Assembly: GCA_902802215.1 (NCBI GenBank)
Contig: CADCLH010000080.1
Coordinates: forward strand, 1-14,782
Origin: Oscillospiraceae bacterium
GTDB lineage: Bacteria > Bacillota > Clostridia > Oscillospirales > Oscillospiraceae
Direction: 5' to 3'
DNA length: 14,782 nt
The translations under genes were made by a program, and so were the position numbers. Positions 1 to 6,846 of the stretch are shown here, piece by piece; the stretch's first letter is position 1; each line of letters starts with the position of its first letter. The notes under the pieces were generated by a model that did not search any database, had not been told where the DNA came from, and saw only the letters and a list, made by a program, of their open reading frames with translations.

Positions 1-875
1 GGAGAGAAGCGGCAGCTGGCGTTTTATGGGGGCAGCTTCACGGCCATCCCGGTACCTGAGCAGGAGGCGCTGCTGGGCGCTGCGCGGGAGGCGATGGAAC
101 GCGGCGAGATCGACGCGATCCGCCTGTCCACCCGCCCCGATGCCGTCGACGAAGCCGTTCTGGATCGCCTGCGGGCATACGGCGTGGAGACGATCGAGCT
201 TGGGGCCCAGTCCATGGACGAGGAAGTCCTGCGCCTCGCGGGGCGCGGGCACACGGCGGCGGACGTGGAGCGCGCCGCGCGCCTGATAAGCGCAAACGGC
301 TTTTCGCTCATTCTGCAAATGATGACCGGCCTGCCGGGGGACACCGAGGACAAGGACCTCGAGACCGCGCGGCGGCTGATCGCCCTGCGGCCCGACGGCG
401 TGCGCATCTACCCCACGGTGATCGTGCGGGACACCGCGCTGTGCCGGATGTGTGCCGGATGTGGGAGAGAGGGGAATACCGCGAGCACACGGTCGAGGAC
501 GCGGTACGCGTCTGCGCAAGGCTGCTGCCGCTGTTCGAGGAGGCGGGCATCCCCGTGATCCGCCTCGGCCTCAACCCGACGGACGAGCTCTCCGGCGGCG
601 CGGCCGTCGCGGGAGCTTACCACCCGGCGCTGGGAGAGCTGGTCAAAAGCCGCGTCCTGCGAAACCGCGCGGAGGCGCTGCTGCGGGGGATCGAGCCCGG
701 CAGCCGGGTCGTCCTGCATGTGGGGCGGGGCAAGGCTTCCCAGATGACCGGTCAGCACCGGGAAAACATCGAATGGCTCTGCGAACGCTTCGCACTCGGC
801 GGTCTGCGCGTGCGGGAATCGCCCGAAAGGGCTTCGAAAAACAACGAAATTCTCTCGTTTTCCGTTGAAAAATAA
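1..875 (+). pseudogene. Elp3-like radical SAM protein, 5' partial and frameshifted
   Basis: C-terminal part of a radical SAM enzyme of the Elp3-like type (COG1243-like, Radical_SAM_C tail) that commonly sits just before smc in Clostridia. The window opens inside the gene, so the CxxxCxxC iron-sulfur motif lies upstream and is not seen. Frame 1 reads through FYGGSFTAIP, the RLSTRPD strand, IELGAQSMDEEVL and LQMMTGLPGDT, all typical of this family, up to about 450. The reading then continues in another frame (WERGEYREHTVEDAVRVC, VIRLGLNPTDEL, LHVGRGKASQMTGQHREN) to TAA at 873-875. The frame change is fully explained by a perfect 11-bp tandem duplication at 441-462: removing one copy restores ALCRMWERGEY. 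Substrate unknown; homologues are often annotated as histone acetyltransferase Elp3, but no acetyltransferase domain is seen here. Family call is firm; whether the lesion is biological or an assembly error is open. Confidence 0.85.
441..462 (+). repeat. Perfect 11-bp tandem duplication (GTGCCGGATGT x2)
   Basis: Two identical adjacent copies of GTGCCGGATGT occupy 441-451 and 452-462. The extra 11 bases shift the radical SAM gene out of frame. Collapsing them to one copy joins the two conserved halves of the protein with no residue lost or gained. Confidence 0.95.
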
Positions 876-893
876 CGGAGATCGGGTTATAAT
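865..893 (+). promoter_or_regulatory. Sigma-A-type promoter of smc
   Basis: TTGAAA (865-870) and TATAAT (888-893) are separated by exactly 17 nt. The -35 box lies inside the last codons of the radical SAM gene. A start near 900 would give a leader of about 30 nt before the smc ribosome binding site AGAGGG (919-924). Inferred from sequence match only. Confidence 0.75.
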
Positions 894-931
894 AAACCGT
901 TTTTAACGATGAATTTACAGAGGGTATCGCT

Positions 932-3900
932 TTGTATCTGAAGGCACTCGAGATTCAGGGCTTCAAATCCTTTCCGGACAAGACGCGCCTGAGCTTTGAA
1001 AAGAATATCACCGCGATCGTCGGGCCGAACGGCTCGGGCAAGTCGAACATCTCCGACGCGATCTTGTGGGTCATGGGCGAGCAGCGCTCCAAGGCCCTGC
1101 GCGGCGGCAAGATGGAGGACGTCATTTTCGGCGGCACCGAAAAGAGGGGAGCGCTGGGCTACGCTCAGGTCTCGCTGATCCTCGACAACTCCGCCCGTAT
1201 CTTCGACTCCGACTCCAACGAGATCATGCTCACCCGCCGCTACTATCGCAGCGGGGAAAGCGAATATTATGTAAACCGAGAATCCGTCCGCCTGAAGGAC
1301 CTCCACGCCCTGCTGATGGACACCGGCCTCGGGCGGGACGGCTACTCCATCATCGGCCAGGGCCGCATCGCCGAGATCGTCTCCTCCAAGAGCACCGACC
1401 GGCGCGAGGTCTTCGAGGAGGCGGCGGGAATCTCCCGCTTCCGCTACCGCAAGGAGGAGGCCGAGCGCAAGCTCGAAAGGACCGAGGAAAACCTCCTGCG
1501 TCTGGGCGACAAGATCGAGGAGCTGGAGCTGCAGGTCGGCCCGCTGAAAGAGCAGGCCGCGGTCGCAAAGCAGTATCTGCTGCTGCGCGACGAGCTCAAG
1601 ACCGCCGAGATCTCCCTGTGGATGGCGACGCTGGACAAGCTGCACGGCCAGAGCGAGGGCATACGCCTCGAGTACGCGCAGATCACGGCGGAGCTGGAGC
1701 AGGCCAAGGAGGGCTTGCAGGCGCTCTACGCCTCGTCCGAGGGCATCAGCGAGCGCATGCACCGCAAGGACGTGGAGACCGACGAGGCCCGCGCCCGGCT
1801 GAGCGCCGCGGAGGCGGACGCCGCCCGCTGCGAGGCGGAGGCGGCGGTCCTGCGCGCCGACTGCAAGAGCACCGAGGACAGCAAAGCGCGCATGCTGGGC
1901 GACATCGCCGAGCAGGAAAACCGCGTGCGCGAGGTGCAGAAAAACATTGACGTCACCGAGGAGCGCATGCGGGAGATCGGGCGGGAGCTCGACGCCTGCC
2001 GCGAAGAGGCCGGACGCTGCCGCAACGCGATCGACGGCTGCCGCATGAAGCTGACGAGCCGCGAGCAGGCGCTGAACACGCTGACCGAGAAGGCCAACCG
2101 CCTCGCGGTGGACGGGCGCACCATGGACGCGCGCATCCGTCTGCTGGAGGACATGGAGCGCGAGTACGAGGGCTTTTCCAAGGCCGTGCGAAGCGTGATG
2201 CGCGAGAGCGCGCACGGCACGCTGCGCGGCGTCCACGCCCCGGTCGCAAACCTGCTGCGCACCGACGACGAGTTCGCGCTCGCCATTGAGACGGCGCTGG
2301 GCGCCGCCTCCCAGAACATCGTCACCGACACCATGAACGACGGCCGCGCGGCCATCGAATACCTCAAGCGCACGGACGGCGGCCGCGCCACCTTCCTCGC
2401 GCTCGACACGATACGCGGCGGCGTGATGAAGGACGCGCCGGAGCGCGACCCCGGCTTTGTGGGCGTCGCTTCGGAGCTGGTAAAGTTCGAGGAACGCTAC
2501 CGCGGCATTGTTGAAAACCTGCTCGGCAGGACGGTTATCGCCGAGGCCCTGCCCGACGCGATCCGCATGTCGAAAAACAGCGGCAGCCGCCTGCGCATCG
2601 TGACGCTGGACGGGCAGCTGGTAAGCCCCGGCGGCGCCATGACCGGCGGCAGCAGCGCGAAGGGGAGCGGCATCCTCTCCCGCGCCAATGAGCTGGAAAA
2701 GCTCAAAAAGAAGCGCGGCTCGGCGCAGGCCGAGGAGAAGGCCTGCGCTCAGGAGCTCGAGCGCGCGAAGGCGAATCTCGCCCAGGTGCGCTACCAGCTC
2801 GACCGCACGCTCGAGGAGCAGGCGGAGATCCGCAGCCGAAACGCCTCTCTGGAGGCCGAGAAGCGCGCGGGCGAGAGCGGCTGCGCCCAGCTGAAGCTCC
2901 TGCTTGAAAGCCTGACGGGCGACAGCCTCGAAAGGCAGAGGGCCGTGGACGCGTTTGACTTAAGACTCGCGAGCTTCCGGCAGCGTCTGGCGGACAAGGA
3001 AAAGGAGCTCGGGGACTTCCGCGCGAGGGCGGAGGCGATCCGCGGGGAGATCGCGGAGATCAGCCGGTCCAGACTCGAGCTCGAGGGCAAGCGAACCCGC
3101 GCCGAGAAGGAGGCCCAGGCCCGCAATGCGGAGATCCTGGAGCTGGAACGCCGCTCGGCCCGCATCGAGCAGAAGAAGCTCGCCGCCGACATGGAGGAAA
3201 AGCAGATCCTCGACAAGCTGTGGGAGGGCTACGAGCTCAGCCACAGCGCGGCGCAGGAGCTCAGACAGCCGGTGGAGAGCATGGCGAAGGCCAACAAGGC
3301 CGTGGGCGAGCTGAGAAGCCGGATCAACGCCCTCGGCACGCCGAACCTCGGCGCCATCGACGAGTATGAGCGGGTCAACACCCGCTACGAATTCCTGACC
3401 GGCCAGCGCAGCGATGTGGACAAGGCCAAGGCCGAGCTGCTGGGCATCATCCGAGACATCACCTCGCAGATGGAGGACGTCTTCGTCGAGCGCTTCAACC
3501 AGATCAACGACCGCTTCCGCGAGACCTTCCTGGAGCTCTTCGGCGGCGGCAAGGCGGCGCTGAAGCTCGAGGACGAAAACGATGTGCTCAACTGCGGCAT
3601 CGATATCCGGGTACAGCCGCCCGGCAAGGCGCTGTCGAACATCAGTCTGCTGTCCGGCGGCGAGATGGCCTTCGTGGCCATCGCCCTGTACTTTGCGATC
3701 TTAAAGGTGCGGCCCACGCCCTTCTGTGTGATGGACGAGATCGAGGCCGCGCTGGACGAGGCGAACGTCAAGCGCTTCGCCGATTACATGCGCCGCATGT
3801 CCGACAAGACGCAGTTTCTGGTCATCACCCACCGGCGCGGCACCATGGAGGAGGCCGACATGCTCTACGGCGTGACCATGCAGGAAAAGGGCGTCTCGAC

Positions 3901-3949
3901 GGTGATCGAGCTCGACCTTGAAAGCGCGCAGAAAGCGATAGAGGAGTAG
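932..3949 (+). CDS. smc: Chromosome segregation ATPase SMC, short-armed
   Basis: SMC subunit of the bacterial condensin-like complex (with ScpA/ScpB), which loads on and extrudes chromosomal DNA. The start is TTG at 932, chosen because AGAGGG lies 7 nt upstream and the protein then begins MYLKALEIQGFKSF as in the family. Walker A GPNGSGKS is at residues 31-38. A coiled-coil arm spans about 165-411. The hinge, starting near YEGF (412), ends around the glycine-rich GGAMTGGSS at about 567. The return arm is about 580-800. Signature LSGGE is at 907-911 and Walker B FCVMDE near 931-936. The protein is 1005 residues against about 1186 in B. subtilis. Heads and hinge are complete; the deficit is roughly 90 residues in each arm, so it is symmetric and the reading frame is open throughout. 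The residue after LSGGE is Met rather than the usual Lys/Arg. Followed by ftsY, as in many Firmicutes. Confidence 0.97.
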   Translation: MYLKALEIQGFKSFPDKTRLSFEKNITAIVGPNGSGKSNISDAILWVMGEQRSKALRGGKMEDVIFGGTEKRGALGYAQVSLILDNSARIFDSDSNEIMLTRRYYRSGESEYYVNRESVRLKDLHALLMDTGLGRDGYSIIGQGRIAEIVSSKSTDRREVFEEAAGISRFRYRKEEAERKLERTEENLLRLGDKIEELELQVGPLKEQAAVAKQYLLLRDELKTAEISLWMATLDKLHGQSEGIRLEYAQITAELEQAKEGLQALYASSEGISERMHRKDVETDEARARLSAAEADAARCEAEAAVLRADCKSTEDSKARMLGDIAEQENRVREVQKNIDVTEERMREIGRELDACREEAGRCRNAIDGCRMKLTSREQALNTLTEKANRLAVDGRTMDARIRLLEDMEREYEGFSKAVRSVMRESAHGTLRGVHAPVANLLRTDDEFALAIETALGAASQNIVTDTMNDGRAAIEYLKRTDGGRATFLALDTIRGGVMKDAPERDPGFVGVASELVKFEERYRGIVENLLGRTVIAEALPDAIRMSKNSGSRLRIVTLDGQLVSPGGAMTGGSSAKGSGILSRANELEKLKKKRGSAQAEEKACAQELERAKANLAQVRYQLDRTLEEQAEIRSRNASLEAEKRAGESGCAQLKLLLESLTGDSLERQRAVDAFDLRLASFRQRLADKEKELGDFRARAEAIRGEIAEISRSRLELEGKRTRAEKEAQARNAEILELERRSARIEQKKLAADMEEKQILDKLWEGYELSHSAAQELRQPVESMAKANKAVGELRSRINALGTPNLGAIDEYERVNTRYEFLTGQRSDVDKAKAELLGIIRDITSQMEDVFVERFNQINDRFRETFLELFGGGKAALKLEDENDVLNCGIDIRVQPPGKALSNISLLSGGEMAFVAIALYFAILKVRPTPFCVMDEIEAALDEANVKRFADYMRRMSDKTQFLVITHRRGTMEEADMLYGVTMQEKGVSTVIELDLESAQKAIEE

Positions 3950-4015
3950 GGGGCGGCCCCCGGACGCCCCGTGTCGCTTGTCATACAACGGGCCGCCGAG
4001 GGCGTCGGCCCCTAC
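3946..4015 (+). other. Nested inverted repeats in the smc-ftsY gap
   Basis: GTAGGGG (3946-3952, overlapping the smc stop) pairs with CCCCTAC (4009-4015). Inside it GACGCCC (3963-3969) pairs with GGGCGTC (4000-4006), and a small TTGT/ACAA hairpin sits within that loop. No U-tract follows, so it is not a standard terminator. It could be an intercistronic mRNA structure, or a chance product of high GC. Confidence 0.35.
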
Positions 4016-4036
4016 ATGTCGGAAAGGAAGAATACC

Positions 4037-4942
4037 ATGGGCTTTTTTGACAAGCTGTTTTCGGGTCTGACCAAGACCCGCGTCAACATGGAGGATCTGG
4101 AGGAGATCTTCCGCAACTACCAGCCGGATGACGACGAGTTCTTCGATGAGCTCGAAGAGCTGCTCATCATGGCCGACATGGGGGCCGACACGGTCGACCG
4201 GGTCGTCACCTCCATGCACTATCTGTGCTTCGACAAGAACGTCAAGCGCGGCGACAAGGCCAGAGAGCTGCTGATCGGAGAGCTCGAAAAGGAGCTCGAC
4301 GCGGGCGACAACACGCTCAAGCTCAACACGAAGCCGTCCGTGATCCTGATGGTCGGCGTCAACGGCGTGGGCAAGACCACCACCATCGGCAAGCTGGCAG
4401 CTCAGCTGAAGGCGCAGGGGAAGAAGGTCCTGCTCGTCGCGGGCGACACCTTCCGCGCCGCGGCTGCCGAGCAGCTCGGCGTCTGGGCCGAGCGCGCGGG
4501 CGCGGACTTCGTGCGCCACGAGGAGGGGAGCGATCCCGCCGCCGTGGTCTTCGACGGCATCAGCGCCGGCAAGGCCCGCGGCACGGACGTCATCATCATC
4601 GACACCGCGGGCAGGCTCCACAACAAGCAGAACCTGATGAACGAGCTCAGCAAGATGCGGCGCATCATCGCCCGGGAGCTGCCCGACGCCGATGTGGAGA
4701 CCCTGATGGTGCTCGACGCCACGACCGGCCAGAACGGGCTGATCCAGGCCGAGCAGTTTCTGGAGACCGCGGGCATCACGGGCATCGTGCTCACCAAGCT
4801 CGACGGCACGGCCAAGGGCGGCGTGATCTTCAACATCGCAAACCGCCTCAAGCTGCCGGTCAAATTCGTGGGCGTCGGCGAGGGGATGGACGATCTGATC
4901 CCCTTCGTGCCCAAGGACTTCATTGAGGCGCTGTTCAAGTAA
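4037..4942 (+). CDS. ftsY: Signal recognition particle receptor FtsY
   Basis: SRP-receptor GTPase that docks ribosome-SRP complexes at the membrane for co-translational insertion. The 301-residue product is essentially the NG core, with no long acidic A domain, as is common in Gram-positives. An N-domain helix bundle comes first (residues 1 to about 90, MGFFDKLFSGLTKTR). G motifs follow: P-loop GVNGVGKTT (107-115), the insertion-box region GDTFRAAAAEQL (136-147), DTAGR (189-193), TKLDGTAKGG (253-262) and the C-terminal KFVGVGEGMDDL. The start at 4037 was preferred over an in-frame GTG at 3971 because GGAAAGGA lies just upstream and the family begins at MGFFDKL. It is 87 nt after smc and probably cotranscribed with it. 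yhbY follows after 14 nt. Confidence 0.97.
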   Translation: MGFFDKLFSGLTKTRVNMEDLEEIFRNYQPDDDEFFDELEELLIMADMGADTVDRVVTSMHYLCFDKNVKRGDKARELLIGELEKELDAGDNTLKLNTKPSVILMVGVNGVGKTTTIGKLAAQLKAQGKKVLLVAGDTFRAAAAEQLGVWAERAGADFVRHEEGSDPAAVVFDGISAGKARGTDVIIIDTAGRLHNKQNLMNELSKMRRIIARELPDADVETLMVLDATTGQNGLIQAEQFLETAGITGIVLTKLDGTAKGGVIFNIANRLKLPVKFVGVGEGMDDLIPFVPKDFIEALFK

Positions 4943-4956
4943 GGAGAGGAAATGCT

Positions 4957-5265
4957 ATGATTACAAGCAAACAGCGGGCCCAGCTGCGGAGCCTTGCCAT
5001 GCAGGAGGACACCATCATCCAGATCGGCAAGGGCGGCATCACCGACAGCGTGATCGAGTCCGTCTCCGCCGCGCTCAAGGCCCGGGAGCTGGTCAAGGGC
5101 AAGGTGCTGGAAAACTCCATGCTCACGGCCCGCGAGGCCTGCGACGCGCTCTGCGAGGCCTGCAAGGCCGACGGCGTGCAGGTGATCGGGACCAAGTTCG
5201 TGCTCTTCAAGCGCAACCCCAACGATCCGAAGATCGAGCTGGTCAAGGAAAAAAAGAAGACATGA
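4957..5265 (+). CDS. yhbY: YhbY-family RNA-binding (CRM domain) protein
   Basis: Small CRM-domain protein of 102 residues; the family associates with pre-50S ribosomes and is thought to help ribosome assembly. The N-terminal MITSKQRAQLRSLA segment, the IGKGGITDSVIESV loop and the C-terminal QVIGTKFVLFKRN strand are the conserved parts of the domain, which fills the whole protein. Ribosome binding site GGAGAGG is at 4943-4949, within the 14-nt gap after ftsY. The last codons overlap the nadD start by four bases (ATGA, 5262-5265), which suggests translational coupling. The lysine-rich tail (KEKKKT) fits RNA contact, an inference. Confidence 0.93.
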   Translation: MITSKQRAQLRSLAMQEDTIIQIGKGGITDSVIESVSAALKARELVKGKVLENSMLTAREACDALCEACKADGVQVIGTKFVLFKRNPNDPKIELVKEKKKT

Positions 5266-6440
5266 AGATCGCCATTTACGGCGGCAGCTTCAACCCCCCG
5301 CACATCGGGCATGTCGAGGCCGCGCGCAGCGTGTATGAGCAGCTCCGGCCCGACCGCTTCCTCATCATCCCCACCAACATCCCGCCGCACAAGGAGATGG
5401 AGGAGAACAGCCCCTCCCCGCAGACGCGGCTGGAGCTTGCGCGCCTTGCCTTCGGACATATCCCGGGGGCGGAGGTCTCCGACATGGAGATCCTGCGTGA
5501 GGGAAAGAGCTTCACGGCCGACACGGTGCGCATCCTGCGGGAGCAATACCCCGACGACGAGCTCTGCATCGTCATGGGGACCGACATGTTCCTGAGCTTC
5601 TGCACCTGGTTCCGCTGGCAGTATCTGACGGAGCAGTGCACGCTCGCGGTGCTGAGCCGGGAGGCGGATGACGCTTCTCAGATCGAGGCCTTCCGTGACA
5701 AGCTCGTGCGCGAGTGCCGGGCAAGGGTGGTCCTGATCCCGCACGAGCCCCTGCCCATGAGCTCCACCGAAATCCGCGCCGCGCTGCGCGAGGGGAGCGG
5801 CGCCGGGCTCGTGCCCGACGAGGTCTACCGGCACATCCTGCACACCGGCAGCTACGGCGTCAAGACGGACCTGGAGTGGCTGCGCGCGCAGGTCCGGCCC
5901 TATCTGAAGCCCAAGCGCGTCGCCCATGTGGAGGGCGTGGAGCAGACCGCGGTCAAGCTCGCCGAGCGCTGGGGAGAGGACGCGCACACCGCCGCGGTGG
6001 CGGGCATCCTCCACGACATCACCAAGAGCTTTCCCGCCGAGAAACAGTTGAAACTGTGCGAAAAATATGGTATCATGCTAAGCATCGCAGAGCGGGAGAC
6101 CCCGGCCCTGCTCCACGCCCTGACCGGGGCGGAGCTGGCGCGGGAGCTCTTCGGCGTTTCGGACGCGGTGTACGGCGCGATCCGCTGGCACACCACCGGC
6201 AGGCCGGACATGAGCCTGCTGGAAAAGATCCTCTATCTCGCCGACTATGTCGAGCCCACGCGCGACTTCGACGGCGTAAAAAAGCTCCGGAAGCTCTGCT
6301 TTGAGGATCTGGACAGGGCCATGGCCCTGGGCCTGAGAATGTCGCTGGAGGAGATCCGCGCCCGCGGGGCCGTGCCCTTCCGCGACACCGTCGACGCCTG
6401 TGCATACTACAGCCAATACGAGGAGGAACATTCATGCTGA
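5262..6440 (+). CDS. nadD: Fused NadD (nicotinate-mononucleotide adenylyltransferase) and YqeK HD hydrolase
   Basis: A 392-residue two-domain protein. Residues 1 to about 197 are NadD, which adenylates nicotinate mononucleotide in NAD synthesis. The nucleotidyltransferase motif YGGSFNPPHIGH contains HxGH at 14-17, and the C-terminal SSTEIR motif is at 167-172. Residues from about 203 form an HD-domain hydrolase of the YqeK family, known in Firmicutes as a symmetric Ap4A hydrolase. Its candidate metal ligands are H222, HD at 251-252, H285, H310 and D328 (LADYVEP). In B. subtilis the two are separate neighbouring genes (nadD, yqeK) followed by yqeL/rsfS. Here there is one uninterrupted frame with no internal stop. 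Start ATG 5262 overlaps the end of yhbY; the 3' end overlaps rsfS by 7 nt. Fusions of this kind occur in Clostridia, so this is probably genuine. Confidence 0.94.
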   Translation: MKIAIYGGSFNPPHIGHVEAARSVYEQLRPDRFLIIPTNIPPHKEMEENSPSPQTRLELARLAFGHIPGAEVSDMEILREGKSFTADTVRILREQYPDDELCIVMGTDMFLSFCTWFRWQYLTEQCTLAVLSREADDASQIEAFRDKLVRECRARVVLIPHEPLPMSSTEIRAALREGSGAGLVPDEVYRHILHTGSYGVKTDLEWLRAQVRPYLKPKRVAHVEGVEQTAVKLAERWGEDAHTAAVAGILHDITKSFPAEKQLKLCEKYGIMLSIAERETPALLHALTGAELARELFGVSDAVYGAIRWHTTGRPDMSLLEKILYLADYVEPTRDFDGVKKLRKLCFEDLDRAMALGLRMSLEEIRARGAVPFRDTVDACAYYSQYEEEHSC

Positions 6441-6784
6441 CAGCCGAACAGATCGCCGTCATCGCCGCCAAGGCGCTGGAGGACAAGAAGGCCAGGGACG
6501 TCAAAGTCCTCAAGACCCGCGAACAGACCATACTCGCCGACTATTTCGTCATCTGCAACGGCACCTCCTCCACGCACATCAAGGCGCTGGTGGACGAGGT
6601 GGACAAGAAGCTCTCCGAGGCCGGAGAGCCCCCCACAAGGCGCGAGGGCCTGCGCTCGGACATCTGGGTGCTGATGGACTTCGGCTGCGTGATCGTGCAC
6701 GTCTTCACCGACGAGGCCAGAAAGTTCTACGATCTGGAGCGCCTGTGGAGCGATTCCGAGGTGGTGGATGTCTCATCCCTTTGA
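6434..6784 (+). CDS. rsfS: Ribosomal silencing factor RsfS
   Basis: RsfS (YqeL/YbeB, DUF143) binds ribosomal protein L14 on the 50S subunit and blocks subunit joining in starvation. The protein is 116 residues, the usual size. Conserved stretches are AKALEDKKARDVKVL, TILADYFVICNGTSSTHIKAL and the GLRSDIWVLMDFGCVIVHVF strand, followed by RKFYDLERLW. AGGAGG at 6421-6426 lies 7 nt before ATG 6434. The start lies within the 3' end of the nadD-yqeK fusion, so translation is probably coupled. The order nadD-yqeK-rsfS is a standard Firmicutes arrangement. Confidence 0.96.
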   Translation: MLTAEQIAVIAAKALEDKKARDVKVLKTREQTILADYFVICNGTSSTHIKALVDEVDKKLSEAGEPPTRREGLRSDIWVLMDFGCVIVHVFTDEARKFYDLERLWSDSEVVDVSSL

Positions 6785-6785
6785 A

Positions 6786-6803
6786 GCCCCAGGAGACTGG
6801 GGC
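6786..6803 (+). other. GNRA-capped hairpin directly after rsfS
   Basis: GCCCCAG (6786-6792), loop GAGA (6793-6796) and CTGGGGC (6797-6803) form a perfect 7-bp stem starting two bases after the rsfS stop. No T-run follows, so it is not a classical terminator. It may be an mRNA-stabilising or processing element between rsfS and leuS. The gap is only 62 nt, too short for a T-box. Confidence 0.5.
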
Positions 6804-6846
6804 ATTCGGACAGACATTCAATAATAAAAGGAAGAGATGATTCGTA

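Noticed and set aside
887..2236. Long minus-strand ORF opposite smc (449 codons), and similar ones opposite ftsY, nadD, leuS and metN
   Set aside because: Long antisense frames are expected in GC-rich coding DNA. Their products are low-complexity Ala/Leu/Val/Asp-rich and match no family.
3971..4036. Longer ftsY start at GTG 3971
   Set aside because: The extra 22 residues do not resemble FtsY, lie within the intergenic inverted repeats, and lack a ribosome binding site; ATG 4037 has a good one.
6785..6846. T-box leader before leuS
   Set aside because: The gap is only 62 nt, with one short hairpin and no terminator or T-box sequence.
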